A stretch of 64,000 nucleotides of DNA from positions 124,001-188,000 of the forward strand of contig DASVWI010000021.1 in the NCBI GenBank assembly GCA_036389675.1, read 5' to 3'. This DNA comes from DASQYE01 sp036389675 (GTDB lineage Bacteria; Acidobacteriota; Blastocatellia; Pyrinomonadales; Pyrinomonadaceae). Shown here piece by piece: positions 16,251 through 25,489 of this stretch. The position numbers and the translations under genes were made by a program. The notes under the pieces were generated by a model that was not told where the DNA came from, made no database searches, and saw only the letters and a program-made list of their open reading frames with translations. Position 1 is the first letter of the stretch. Each line of letters opens with the position of its first letter.

Positions 16251-19058
16251 TTAAGGTCTAGGGCTGGAATTCGCCGTTGCGATTAGACGAATCGGGCCGA
16301 GCAACCCGGCGGCGACGGGCTGCACTTTGTCCATGTCCTGTGCCTGAAACCGCTCGCCGTAACGCAGGTTGAGCAGGCGGTAATCCGGCAGACGCCGCCC
16401 TGCCATGTAGTTCAAGGCGAGATTGCCGACCACTATGCGGACTTTGTTTGTGCCGCCACGCAGCAAGCCCGTCACGTCGAGCGAATAGGGCGGACACCAG
16501 ATAGACCCTGCCCGGCGATCATTGATGTAAACGACCGCCGCCTCGCGCACCGGGGCATCCAGCCAGGCCTGCATTCCGGCCTTAAGGGGCTGCGCCTGTA
16601 TGGGCTTTCCTTCTCCGAAATCCAGCCGCAATGCCTGCCCGTTCTGGAGCAGGCCCTCGGGCACGCTCACATCCCTTTCGTAAGTGGCCGTGCCTGAGAA
16701 GTAACGCGTCTCTTCGTTCTCAGTCCAGGAGCGCAGTTGATCCATCATGACCGGCGCGGCGTTCTGCCCGAAAGAGACTCGCCAGCCGGTGCTGAGATCA
16801 ACAGGCGGCGCTATGGTCGCCGCACCCGTGGCAGTGGCAGGTCGCGCGAGCGTGCGCTTTGAGAAGATTAGAACGCGTGAAGCGTAAGGCTCAAGATTGA
16901 GCGCGACCGTTGTGCCCCCATCGGCCTGTGCCAGCACATCTGCTGCTGAGACTCGCCCCGTCATGGGGTCCCACCATTCCGGTTGCATGCCCTCGACGCG
17001 AAAAGTGGCTTTCACGGTTTGCGGTAAGTTCGCCGTATTAGCCACGAAATATATTTCGGCATCACTGGTTCGACGGTGTATGAAGCCGATGTTTTGAGCA
17101 GCGGGCACGAGCGCCATGTCCGGGCGCAACAGGCCGTTGAGTGTGCTGGCGAGCTGCCGATTTTCATCAGCGACGAAGCGGGCCTGAGCGGATGCGCCTT
17201 CAAACAGTCGCCTTGAGATTTCCCGCACCTGACTCTGTTCCGCTTCTGTTGCCTGAAGGCCGGGCGCGCGTTGCGGAAGACGGCGTGTCGCCAAGAGAAT
17301 GCCTCCGCCCTTCACAAACTCTTCGAGCTTACTGAGCGTGTCGAGCGGGATGTGCTCCACGTTGGGAAGAATCACCACGCGGTACTTATTCGGCCCAAGC
17401 GCGAGCGTATCCCTTTCAACGTGCCCTACCTGCCTGAGCGAATCATCATCGAAGAAGTCGAAATCGTATCCGGCTTCGAGCACGCGCGGCACGATGTCGT
17501 CCCCTATGTATTCACGCAGGGTCTCGATCATATGCACGTGCCCGGCGGAGAATTTTGAATAAGCATCGCTGTTGGGCAGGTAGAGGGCCACGTCGTTGGC
17601 GGGCTGTCCCTGACGCAGCAGATAGCTCACGCGTTGCAGATACATCGCAAGCTCAGGCATCACTATCCACCATGGATTCTTCTCGTTGTAGACGCCCGCC
17701 GCGTAAAAGCGCCAGCCCGGATACTCTACGTTCTCGGGCGTGTAGGGCCAGCCATGTCCGATCAACTGGTTGATGCCCTGCAAAAAGTGGAGGTCTGCTT
17801 CGGCTTTCATGTCCAGAGGGGTGGCGCGAAAGACTGGCGAGTGAAGCCACGTCCATGTCTCGGAGGATGTTACGGGACGCCCGTAGATGTGGCTCGCCGA
17901 AGAGGCCCAGCGCGACGCGCGCAGAACTTTCCACTGTGGGCCTTCGCCTTCCGGCAAATCCGCGAAGGCATTACTGGAAAGGACGGCGGGAGGAATGCCG
18001 TAGCCCTGTATGCGAAACAGCGTCCGGTGTCGTTTCGACCAGTCGCGCATGGGAGTTAAGAATTCCTCGTTGAGCAGTTCCGTCAGAGTCCTTCCCCAGT
18101 CGTAACGTATGGCCGCCGTCTTTGGGCCAATGTCGGCGATCAGGGCCGGCAGGTAAGCTTTTAAGTCGTAGCCGCGCCGCCGCCGGAACTCTTCCAGAAA
18201 GTCCGGCGTCCAATCCTGATTATAGACTTCGAGGCTGTCGCAGAAGATAGAGTGCGGGGGATTCGAGCCGAAGGCTTGCATCAGCCGGTCGCCGACGTTC
18301 TTCAAATAGTTTTCGGCGGCAGCGCGATCCAGATGGTTCAGCACGTAGCCCTCAGCGCCGACAGCCGGGCGCTTGACCTGCATCCCCGTCCGGCTCGAAA
18401 TAAAGAAGAGGACTTCGTGCGTGCCCTCCAGACTCGCGGGCAGCCACACCGCTCCGTCCCTGATATCAGTCAACTCCTTCAGGCTATCGGCGACCAGATT
18501 CTGGCCCTGTGCGCGCGCGAGGAAAACGGCCAGCAGCTTTTCTCCGGCGGTGACGGGAGGAACGGGAACGCGACGCGCATTACCGTCAACCTTGACGCGC
18601 TCCGAGCGCAGCATCCCGGAAGCGTCGCTGACCGGAACCATTGGCCCACCAAAGGGCCAACCGCTGCCGAGCGTCAAGTCCATACGCATACCCAGCTCGC
18701 GCGATTTGGCGGACGCGAACCGCAAAGCGTCTATGTACTCGTCCGAGAGGAAGGGATGATTCTTGATGCCAATGGTCGGGTCGTCGGGCAGCAGCGGGTA
18801 GACTGGGTTGATCTCAAAACCGCCGATGCCGCCTTCCTTCATCAGGCGCATTTCGCGCTCAAGCTCCGGCTTGTTGACGGCGGGGCCAAACCACCACCAG
18901 CGCATCATAATTCGCGCATCATCGGGCGGGCGCTCAAAGGAGCGCTGAAGCTCGTCGATGTTGCGGACTTGCGCCGATGCCAGAGAGGTGCAACCGCTCA
19001 CGACGAAGATCAGCAGCGCCGCCAGCGGTCTGGAAAGCTGTTTTGAAATGGTGTTCAT
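16251..19058 (-). CDS. Alpha-L-rhamnosidase, GH106
   Basis: A 935-residue glycoside hydrolase that should release terminal L-rhamnose from rhamnogalacturonan. The signal peptide ends near ASA-Q, and GCTS at residues 22-25 could also act as a lipobox (VVSGC). The family core is clear from RIMMRWWWFGPAV, LMKEGGIGGFEI, GMRMDLTLGSGWPFGGP, YGRPVTSSETWTW and GINQLIGHGWPYTP. The C-terminal 200 residues hold a galactose-binding-like beta-sandwich (RLDFGEGKPIQAQ ... VYINDRRAGSIWCPPYSLDVT). The length fits GH106. ATG 19058 has GGGGA upstream. It is the last gene of the rhamnose operon, 54 bp after GH43, so enzyme release and rhamnose catabolism are transcribed together. Confidence 0.9.
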   Translation of the reverse strand: MNTISKQLSRPLAALLIFVVSGCTSLASAQVRNIDELQRSFERPPDDARIMMRWWWFGPAVNKPELEREMRLMKEGGIGGFEINPVYPLLPDDPTIGIKNHPFLSDEYIDALRFASAKSRELGMRMDLTLGSGWPFGGPMVPVSDASGMLRSERVKVDGNARRVPVPPVTAGEKLLAVFLARAQGQNLVADSLKELTDIRDGAVWLPASLEGTHEVLFFISSRTGMQVKRPAVGAEGYVLNHLDRAAAENYLKNVGDRLMQAFGSNPPHSIFCDSLEVYNQDWTPDFLEEFRRRRGYDLKAYLPALIADIGPKTAAIRYDWGRTLTELLNEEFLTPMRDWSKRHRTLFRIQGYGIPPAVLSSNAFADLPEGEGPQWKVLRASRWASSASHIYGRPVTSSETWTWLHSPVFRATPLDMKAEADLHFLQGINQLIGHGWPYTPENVEYPGWRFYAAGVYNEKNPWWIVMPELAMYLQRVSYLLRQGQPANDVALYLPNSDAYSKFSAGHVHMIETLREYIGDDIVPRVLEAGYDFDFFDDDSLRQVGHVERDTLALGPNKYRVVILPNVEHIPLDTLSKLEEFVKGGGILLATRRLPQRAPGLQATEAEQSQVREISRRLFEGASAQARFVADENRQLASTLNGLLRPDMALVPAAQNIGFIHRRTSDAEIYFVANTANLPQTVKATFRVEGMQPEWWDPMTGRVSAADVLAQADGGTTVALNLEPYASRVLIFSKRTLARPATATGAATIAPPVDLSTGWRVSFGQNAAPVMMDQLRSWTENEETRYFSGTATYERDVSVPEGLLQNGQALRLDFGEGKPIQAQPLKAGMQAWLDAPVREAAVVYINDRRAGSIWCPPYSLDVTGLLRGGTNKVRIVVGNLALNYMAGRRLPDYRLLNLRYGERFQAQDMDKVQPVAAGLLGPIRLIATANSSPRP

Positions 19059-19112
19059 GAATTTCCCCGTGTCTTGGACAGAATCTCTTTCAGGAAAAGG
19101 CGGACTCCGGCC

Positions 19113-20120
19113 CTACTGCAATTCAAGGAGCTTCGAGAGGATTGCCTGCCGGACGCGCAGCACCGTGCCGTGCCGCGCGCCTTCTGGAAATCGAACCTGC
19201 GCTGAGATGTCCTCCCACTGCTTGAGGTCGCCGGACGCGACCGCGCCGTAGCGGTGATCCCTGTATTTGTCGAAATAGACGATCCAGCGCTTACCGATCT
19301 TGATGGCGGTCGGGCCTTCGGCCCAGTAATTACCCGTGATCGGTTTCGACGCCTGACCGTATGGGCCTGTCGCGCTGCGGCTCACGGCGTAACGAAGGTT
19401 CTTCTTTGCGACGGGCTGTCTGGTCTCATCCTTCAGGAACATGATGTAGCGAGAGCCGTCTTTGACAATCGTTGAATCAATCACGTTGAAGCCCTGATCG
19501 TAGAAGAGGCGAGTCGGCGTAAACGTCCTGAAATCTTTCGTCGTCGTCAGGTAGATACGATGGTTGAGTTTGTTGTCGCCCGTCTGGTCAGTTGTGGGGA
19601 AACGCCCGGGAATGGTCGTCGCCCAGAACAGAAGATACTGCCGCGTCCGTGCATCATAAAAAGTCTCGGGAGCCCAGACGTTGCGCGCCAGCGGCTCTCT
19701 TGTCACAGGCATGATTGATCGCTGCTCAGACCAGTTAATCAAATCTCTTGACGCGGCATAGCCGATGACAGGGTCAGTCCAGGAGCTCGTCCAGACCATG
19801 TGGAACGTTCCGTCAGGCCCTTCCGTGATGTGCGGGTCGCGCATCAACCTGTCCTTACCGACTTTTGGTTGAAGCAGCGAGCGGTCATTGTTGAGCGCCG
19901 TCCATGTGAGCCCGTCGTTGCTGTAAGCAAGGTGCAGACCGTCCTGCCCGTTCCCCTTAAAGTAAGCGAAGAGGTAGGCGTCGCCGGATTTCGTATCGGC
20001 TTCGCGTCGTCTCGACTCTCGCTGCTGGCCGCCCGCGATGGGAAACGCGGAGAGCAACAGCGCTATCGCGACTGATACAACCGGCGCGCGCAGCAATCTC
20101 GACATAGGCCCAATCTTCAT
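19113..20120 (-). CDS. GH43-like secreted glycosidase
   Basis: A 335-residue five-bladed propeller glycosidase. The frame begins at TTG 20129, but ATG 20120 is preferred; a signal peptide follows (APVVSVAIALLLSAFPIAGG). The three GH43 acids can be placed at D95 (LMRDPHI), D215 (FNVIDSTIV) and E268 (YWAEGPTAIK). NVWAPETFYD and the WSxD-like DLINWSEQ support the fold. In pectin loci GH43 enzymes remove arabinofuranose or galactose side chains of rhamnogalacturonan-I; which linkage is cut here cannot be read from sequence. It sits 15 bp after an unknown secreted gene and 54 bp before GH106. Confidence 0.78.
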   Translation of the reverse strand: MKIGPMSRLLRAPVVSVAIALLLSAFPIAGGQQRESRRREADTKSGDAYLFAYFKGNGQDGLHLAYSNDGLTWTALNNDRSLLQPKVGKDRLMRDPHITEGPDGTFHMVWTSSWTDPVIGYAASRDLINWSEQRSIMPVTREPLARNVWAPETFYDARTRQYLLFWATTIPGRFPTTDQTGDNKLNHRIYLTTTKDFRTFTPTRLFYDQGFNVIDSTIVKDGSRYIMFLKDETRQPVAKKNLRYAVSRSATGPYGQASKPITGNYWAEGPTAIKIGKRWIVYFDKYRDHRYGAVASGDLKQWEDISAQVRFPEGARHGTVLRVRQAILSKLLELQ

Positions 20121-20135
20121 TACGCTCAACAGGCA

Positions 20136-20771
20136 TCATCTGCGCGGTCTTTTGTCAGCCCTCTCGCGATTCCTGAGATTGAAACACTCAAGCTCGCTGG
20201 CCGCCGGATGCTTCCATTCTGTTCCGTCGGCGTAAAACACGCACCTGAACTCGACGCGCTCGTCATATGGAGAGCGACCGTCCTTTCCCAGTCCCCCGGC
20301 GCTGACGACGTTCGAGGGCGGCGCGGCGGAACTGCCGCGCAGAGTCCCCTTCTCGTGCGCTCGGATCTTCCTGAAGCTGTAAAACTGGTGGCGTTTAAGC
20401 TCTTCGTTGCTGCCCGGATTGCTGAAGACGTAATCCCACGCCACGGCCTTGATGGCTTTCGCGCTATCGTTCATGAGCTTCGCCGAATAGACGTAGATGT
20501 AAGAGAACCTGCCGCTCGGCGGGAAAGGGCTGGGAACCCGACGCGGGCGCGCGCTCGGGAGCGTGGAGTTCGAGTCGAAGGTAGGGAAGAACTCCTCCGA
20601 GTAAGAACGTGGAGCGACGAGGTCTCTGTATTGCCGAAAGGGCTGAAGCTCTCGCGACCATTTGAGTTTGATGACCGTGACCGCGGGCGGCGCGAGACTG
20701 TCCTTCGCATCCTGCGCGCGCGCGACGCAGACGCAGAAGAGACAGAGGACGAATGCCGGCATATATTTCAT
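20136..20771 (-). CDS. Secreted protein of unknown function in the rhamnose operon
   Basis: A 211-residue protein. ATG 20771 begins a signal peptide (MKYMPAFVLCLFCVCVARAQ); the open frame upstream is not needed. The mature protein has a beta-rich centre (RFSYIYVYSAKLMNDSAKAIKAV with WDYVF) like small immunoglobulin-type domains, and ends with a basic tail (NRERADKRPRR). Related secreted proteins scattered through acidobacterial genomes share phrases such as LMNDSAKAIKAVAWDYVF, but no function is known to me. It lies 80 bp after the permease/binding-protein fusion and before the two glycosidases. Confidence 0.65.
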   Translation of the reverse strand: MKYMPAFVLCLFCVCVARAQDAKDSLAPPAVTVIKLKWSRELQPFRQYRDLVAPRSYSEEFFPTFDSNSTLPSARPRRVPSPFPPSGRFSYIYVYSAKLMNDSAKAIKAVAWDYVFSNPGSNEELKRHQFYSFRKIRAHEKGTLRGSSAAPPSNVVSAGGLGKDGRSPYDERVEFRCVFYADGTEWKHPAASELECFNLRNRERADKRPRR

Positions 20772-20851
20772 GATCTGCTGTTCCCTTCCCGAAGTTTCCG
20801 GACATTCTACTCCGGCTATAAACCCCGGCGCAGCCGTGACCGCACGGACTC

Positions 20852-22957
20852 TCAAAAATTGAAGTTATCAATGTTCCCCTTGTTGAAGATAAAGGGCGCG
20901 CCGAGCCTGACTTCGTCGTCCACGACTTCTATCTTTCCGAGTCGTCCGGCGTTCAGCTCCCTGTCGCCGCGCTTGAGCGTGCCCGTGCTCAGGGCGTTAG
21001 CGGCATAGACGGTGAGGTAGCCCAGATCGACCGTATTCCACAGCACGATGCTCTCGATCACGCCCTCCTTGACGTAGGGCTTGCACATGTTGGGCAGGGA
21101 CAGCCCAGTGACTTTGACATCCGTGCGGCCCGATTGCTTGACGGCTTCAGCCGCGCCCGGCACAGCCGGGGCGGCAATCGCCATAATCAATTTCACATTC
21201 GGATAAACTTTCAAGACCGTCTGCGTTTCCGAGAAAGCGCGGTCGCGGTCGCCCTCCGAGGGCTGTATCGCCACCAGCTTCATCTCCGGATACTTCTCCG
21301 CCATACGCTCCTTGATATATTTAATCCACTCGTTCTGATTGGCCGCGCTCAGGGAAGCGGTGATGATGGCGAAGTCGCCTTTGCCATTGAGTATGCGCGC
21401 GGCCTCGTCCGTCAGAGTGTAGCCGATGCCCTGTGGCGTCGCCTGATTGATGAGAAAGTCGCGCGCATCCTTTTCGGCGTCGGCGTCCCATGTGACCACC
21501 TTAATGCCCTTCTCCCTGGCCTTGCGCAACACCGTCGAGATGCCGACCTTGTTCTCAACGCTGACGGCTATCGCATCCACGCCTCTGGTAATCCATGCCT
21601 CGACCACCTCGTTCTGCTTCGCAGGGTCAAGGTCTGTTGGCCCATCCCAGAGCAGTTCCAGTCCCAGCTCTTTGGCGGCCTCCTCAGCGCCGAGGCGGCT
21701 GCTGATGAAGTAGGGATCGCCCTTCGCCTTCGGCATCGTCGCGATCACGGCTTTGTGCCCGCTGCTCACGGGGACGCCCGCAGAGTTCTGCGGCGCGGTC
21801 GCCTGCCCGCGCAACTCCTGTCGCAGTGATCGCACCAGAAACCAGTTACCGCCGACGATGATGATCGCGGCAGCCAGAATGACCGCGCTTAAAAAGGCGA
21901 CTTGTGAATTCCTCACTTCTTCCTCCTCTGCGATGGTGTGTGTGCTTGTCGGCGAACGCCTCTGCTGCGTGTGCCGCGAGAGGCGGTCAAGCAGGATGGT
22001 CGCGACCAGCAACACGCCCGTGAGAATGCCCGCCAGCTCCGCCGGCTGCGCGCTCAACCTCAATCCATTTTGCAGGATCACGATGGCGAACAGGCCAAGG
22101 CACGTGCCGAGAATCGTGCCGCGCCCACCGAAGATGGAAGCGCCGCCGAGCACGACCGCCGTAATCGCCATCAGCTCATAGCCCGTACCGGCATCCGATT
22201 TCGCCTGCCCCAGATGCGCCACGTAGATGACAGCCGCCAAACTCGAAGCCAGACCCGACAAGACGTAGACGAAAGCCAGACGCATCGAGACAGGGATGCC
22301 AGCATAGCGCGCGCCCTCGGCGGAATAGCCTATGGCGTAGAGGCTGCGCCCGAAGCTTGTGCGATGCAGCCACCACGCGCAGGCCGCGATGGCCGCCACC
22401 AGAATGAACAACTGCGTCGGAATCACGCCGCCAACGTAGCCCTGTCCCAGAAAGAGGAACTGCGGCGAAAAGCCCGAGTAGTTCTCTATGCCGCGCGTCA
22501 GTCCTTCGGCGACGCCGCGAAAGAGCGAGAATGTGCCGAGCGTGACGATCAGCGGCGGAAACTTAAGCCGGGTAATCATCAGCGCATTGAGCAATCCGCC
22601 GAGCGCGCCCACCAACAGCGTGATGCCGATGGCAAACGCCATCGGCAGATGAGCGTCGCGCCAGAGGCCGCCCATCACGACCGCCGCGAGTCCCATCATC
22701 GAGCCGACCGAAAGATCAATCCCGCCCGTGATGATGATCGGCGTGAGAGCCAGCGCGAGCAGTCCTATCTCCACGCTCAGGCGCGTAATCTCAAAGGCGT
22801 TGGATTGCGACAGAAAGTTATTGCCCGTGAGGCTGAATATCAAGCCCTCTACGAGCAGCACGACGATCAGCACCCATTCATTATTCGGGAAGAGGCGCTC
22901 GCGCCACGGCGCTTCGATCTTCACTGTCGGTTGAGCGAGCGGGATTGATTCTGCCAT
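20852..22957 (-). CDS. Sugar ABC permease fused to its periplasmic binding protein
   Basis: A 701-residue fusion. Residues 1-335 are a RbsC/RhaQ-type permease with about 9 membrane segments (LALTPIIITGGIDLSVGSMMGL; GGRGTILGTCLGLFAIVILQNG). A charged linker (RHTQQRRSPTSTHTIAEEEEV) and one more membrane segment (about 355-375) lead into residues 395-701, a type I periplasmic binding protein similar to RhaS/LsrB (KAKGDPYFISSRLGAEEAAKE; VVTWDADAE; NWFLVRS before it). The binding domain is thus anchored outside the membrane and cannot diffuse. The normal separate rhaS gene is absent from the operon, so the fusion probably replaces it. It starts 6 bp after the other permease. The substrate is most likely L-rhamnose, from the gene context. 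Confidence 0.85.
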   Translation of the reverse strand: MAESIPLAQPTVKIEAPWRERLFPNNEWVLIVVLLVEGLIFSLTGNNFLSQSNAFEITRLSVEIGLLALALTPIIITGGIDLSVGSMMGLAAVVMGGLWRDAHLPMAFAIGITLLVGALGGLLNALMITRLKFPPLIVTLGTFSLFRGVAEGLTRGIENYSGFSPQFLFLGQGYVGGVIPTQLFILVAAIAACAWWLHRTSFGRSLYAIGYSAEGARYAGIPVSMRLAFVYVLSGLASSLAAVIYVAHLGQAKSDAGTGYELMAITAVVLGGASIFGGRGTILGTCLGLFAIVILQNGLRLSAQPAELAGILTGVLLVATILLDRLSRHTQQRRSPTSTHTIAEEEEVRNSQVAFLSAVILAAAIIIVGGNWFLVRSLRQELRGQATAPQNSAGVPVSSGHKAVIATMPKAKGDPYFISSRLGAEEAAKELGLELLWDGPTDLDPAKQNEVVEAWITRGVDAIAVSVENKVGISTVLRKAREKGIKVVTWDADAEKDARDFLINQATPQGIGYTLTDEAARILNGKGDFAIITASLSAANQNEWIKYIKERMAEKYPEMKLVAIQPSEGDRDRAFSETQTVLKVYPNVKLIMAIAAPAVPGAAEAVKQSGRTDVKVTGLSLPNMCKPYVKEGVIESIVLWNTVDLGYLTVYAANALSTGTLKRGDRELNAGRLGKIEVVDDEVRLGAPFIFNKGNIDNFNF

Positions 22958-22963
22958 TGATGA

Positions 22964-23926
22964 TTACCGAGCCAGATTGAGCCTGCGATGTTGCTCAAGT
23001 CGTCCCATGACGACATCCGAAACGAGCGCCGCCAGAATAATCGCGCCCTGAATCGCCTTCTCCCAGAACGGATTGATGCCAGCGAAGGTCAGGGCCGTAC
23101 CGATAGTGCCCAGCAGCGCGACGCCGATGAGCGTGCCCAAGAGCGTGCCGCGACCGCCCGTGATGGCCGTTCCGCCGACGACCACCGCCGCCACGGCTTT
23201 CAACTCAAGGCCCACGCCAGCGTTACCCGGCACGGCGGAAAAGCGCACGGCGTTGAGCAGGGCCGCCAACCCGACGAGCGCGCCCATCAACACGAACACT
23301 CCAAAGATCACCCCGCGCGGCTCAATGCCCGCGAGCCGCGCGGCCTCCGCATCCGAGCCGACGGCGTAAACGGCGCGGCCCGCGCCTAGATTACGCAGCA
23401 TCCAGCTAAAACTTATGAGCGCGATGAGCGCGATCAGAACGATCAGCCATTGGCCCAGCGTTTGGCCCATTCCGAACCATTGAAAGTTGGCCGGCAGGTT
23501 CTGCACCCAGGCTCCCTCAGTCACCCAGCGCAAAGCATCGCGCCACGCCACGAGCATCGCCAGCGTGACGATGATCGAAGGAAGTCGAAGCCATCCCACC
23601 AGCAGGCCGTTGACCGAGCCCATCAGCGCGCCGATCAGGAGCAGGCACGGCAGGAGCAGCGGTACGGGCACATCAGCTTTCGCCAGCATGCCCGCCGCGA
23701 TGCTGCACACCGCGAACTGCGAGCCGACGGAGATATCAATCTCGCCGACTAAGATAACCATTGTCATCCCGGTGGCGATGAGCAACACGGGCGCATTGTT
23801 CAGAGCGAGGTCGCGAAGGTTGGCGGCGCTGAAGAACGAAGGCGCGACGATGCCAACCGCCAGCAGCAGCACGGCGAAGGCGATAGCGGCGGATAGTTCT
23901 CGTTTGTAACGGCTCAGCTTCATCAT
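22964..23926 (-). CDS. Sugar ABC transporter permease (RhaP-like)
   Basis: A 320-residue permease of the ribose/rhamnose class with about 9 hydrophobic segments. MTMVILVGEIDISVGSQFAV contains the conserved GEIDISVGS loop, and GGTAITGGRGTLLGTLIGVALLG the typical C-terminal signature. With the fused permease at 22957 it would form a heterodimeric channel served by the double ATPase encoded upstream. Two ATG codons overlap at the start (23926, 23923). The gap to the ATPase gene is 42 bp and to the fusion gene 6 bp. Substrate L-rhamnose is inferred from the operon. Confidence 0.85.
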   Translation of the reverse strand: MMKLSRYKRELSAAIAFAVLLLAVGIVAPSFFSAANLRDLALNNAPVLLIATGMTMVILVGEIDISVGSQFAVCSIAAGMLAKADVPVPLLLPCLLLIGALMGSVNGLLVGWLRLPSIIVTLAMLVAWRDALRWVTEGAWVQNLPANFQWFGMGQTLGQWLIVLIALIALISFSWMLRNLGAGRAVYAVGSDAEAARLAGIEPRGVIFGVFVLMGALVGLAALLNAVRFSAVPGNAGVGLELKAVAAVVVGGTAITGGRGTLLGTLIGVALLGTIGTALTFAGINPFWEKAIQGAIILAALVSDVVMGRLEQHRRLNLAR

Positions 23927-23968
23927 CTAAGAGCTTACGCTTTATCCAGGAGCCTGCGCTTTTCCCCG

Positions 23969-25489
23969 TCAGAGCGCCGCGACCTCGCTCATGTCGTGTC
24001 CGAGCGCGAGCGCGAGAATCTTCTGTTGTGTCGCATCCGCGCGATCGAGTATGCCGACAATCGTTCCGCCGTGCATGACGGCGATGCGGTCGCTCATCCC
24101 CAGAATCTCCGGCAGCTCCGAAGAGATCATCAAAATCGCCACACCCTGCGCCGCCAGCTCCGTCATCAACGCGTGAATCTCCGACTTCGCGCCGACATCA
24201 ATCCCCTGCGTCGGCTCGTCCAGAATAAGCACGGACGGGTTGGTCATCAGCCAGCGCGAGAGCGCGACCTTCTGCTGGTTGCCGCCCGAAAGCGTGGCGA
24301 CGGGGACGAAAATTGCGGGCGTCTTAACGCCGAGGCGTCGCGTATATTCGGCTGCGACCTCCTTCTCGCGCTTGAAATCCAGCGCCCCGTAATAAGAGAG
24401 CCGGTCGAGCGAAGCCAGAGTGATGTTAGAGCCGATCTGCATATCCAGAATGACGCCGTGACGCCTGCGGTCTTCGGGCAGGTAGGCGATGCCGCGCCTG
24501 ATGGCCTCGGCGGGGCTTTCGAGCCTGACTTGTTCGCCCCTCAGCACAATCTCTCCCCCGTCCGCCGGAGTCAGTCCGAAGACGGTGCGCGCTAATTCCG
24601 TGCGCCCTGCGCCGACAAGCCCAGCCAGCCCGACTATCTCGCCCGCACGCACCGAGAGATTTATGTCTCGGATGCCAGACTCGCCGCAGCCGAGCCCTCT
24701 CAGCTCTAACACGACCTCGCCCAGCGCAACCTCTTTTTTCGGAAAGACGGCGGACAGCTCGCGCCCGACCATCAACTGAATCAACTGCTGACGATTGACT
24801 TCCGACATCAGCCGCGTGTCAATCGTCCGACCATCGCGCAGTACGGTCACGCGGTCTGCGATGACGGGCAATTCTTCCAGTCGGTGCGAGATGTAGATCA
24901 TGCCGACGCCCGACTCGCGCAACTGACGAATGACGCGGAAAAGATTCTGCGTGTCCTCTTCAGAGAGCGAGGCCGTCGGCTCGTCGAGGATTAAGACTTT
25001 GGCTTCCGCACCGAGAGCGCGTGCAATCTCGACCAATTGTTGCTGCGGCATGGTGAGGTCGCCGGCGGCGATGTCCGTGTCAATCTTAGCCCCGACCTGT
25101 GCGAGCAGCTCACTGGCGTGGCGTCGTCGCTTTGTCCAGTCGACGCGCCCGAGCAGGCCCGCCTGCTCTAGCCCGAGCGCGATGTTCTCGGCCACGGTAA
25201 GCTCCGGGAACAGCACCGGCTGCTGGTAGATGGCAGCGATGCCCAAAGACTTAGCCACGCGCGGAGAGTTATGCGTGATCGTCTCACCGCGGAGTTGAAT
25301 CTCGCCGCTGTCGGGCTCGACCGCGCCCGTCATGATCTTGATGAGAGTTGACTTGCCAGCGCCGTTCTCGCCGATCAGCGCGTGGACTTCGCCCGCGCGC
25401 AACTCGAACGAGGCGCTCTTTAAGGCTTGCACACCGGCGTAGGATTTGGCGATGTCCGTCGCGCGCAGAAGCTGTGGGCTATCGCTCAT
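23969..25489 (-). CDS. Sugar ABC transporter ATPase, two domains (RhaT/RbsA-like)
   Basis: A 506-residue protein with two ATP-binding domains. Domain 1 has Walker A GENGAGKST (about residue 39), the RbsA-type signature LTMPQQQLVEIARAL and Walker B VLILDEPTASLS. Domain 2 has a degenerate Walker A (GLVGAGRTEL), a full signature LSGGNQQKVALSRWL and Walker B VLILDEPTQGID. This asymmetry is normal for CUT2 monosaccharide importers. The ATG overlaps the lutC stop codon by 4 bp (ATGA), so translation is coupled. It powers the two permease genes that follow. Confidence 0.9.
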   Translation of the reverse strand: MSDSPQLLRATDIAKSYAGVQALKSASFELRAGEVHALIGENGAGKSTLIKIMTGAVEPDSGEIQLRGETITHNSPRVAKSLGIAAIYQQPVLFPELTVAENIALGLEQAGLLGRVDWTKRRRHASELLAQVGAKIDTDIAAGDLTMPQQQLVEIARALGAEAKVLILDEPTASLSEEDTQNLFRVIRQLRESGVGMIYISHRLEELPVIADRVTVLRDGRTIDTRLMSEVNRQQLIQLMVGRELSAVFPKKEVALGEVVLELRGLGCGESGIRDINLSVRAGEIVGLAGLVGAGRTELARTVFGLTPADGGEIVLRGEQVRLESPAEAIRRGIAYLPEDRRRHGVILDMQIGSNITLASLDRLSYYGALDFKREKEVAAEYTRRLGVKTPAIFVPVATLSGGNQQKVALSRWLMTNPSVLILDEPTQGIDVGAKSEIHALMTELAAQGVAILMISSELPEILGMSDRIAVMHGGTIVGILDRADATQQKILALALGHDMSEVAAL

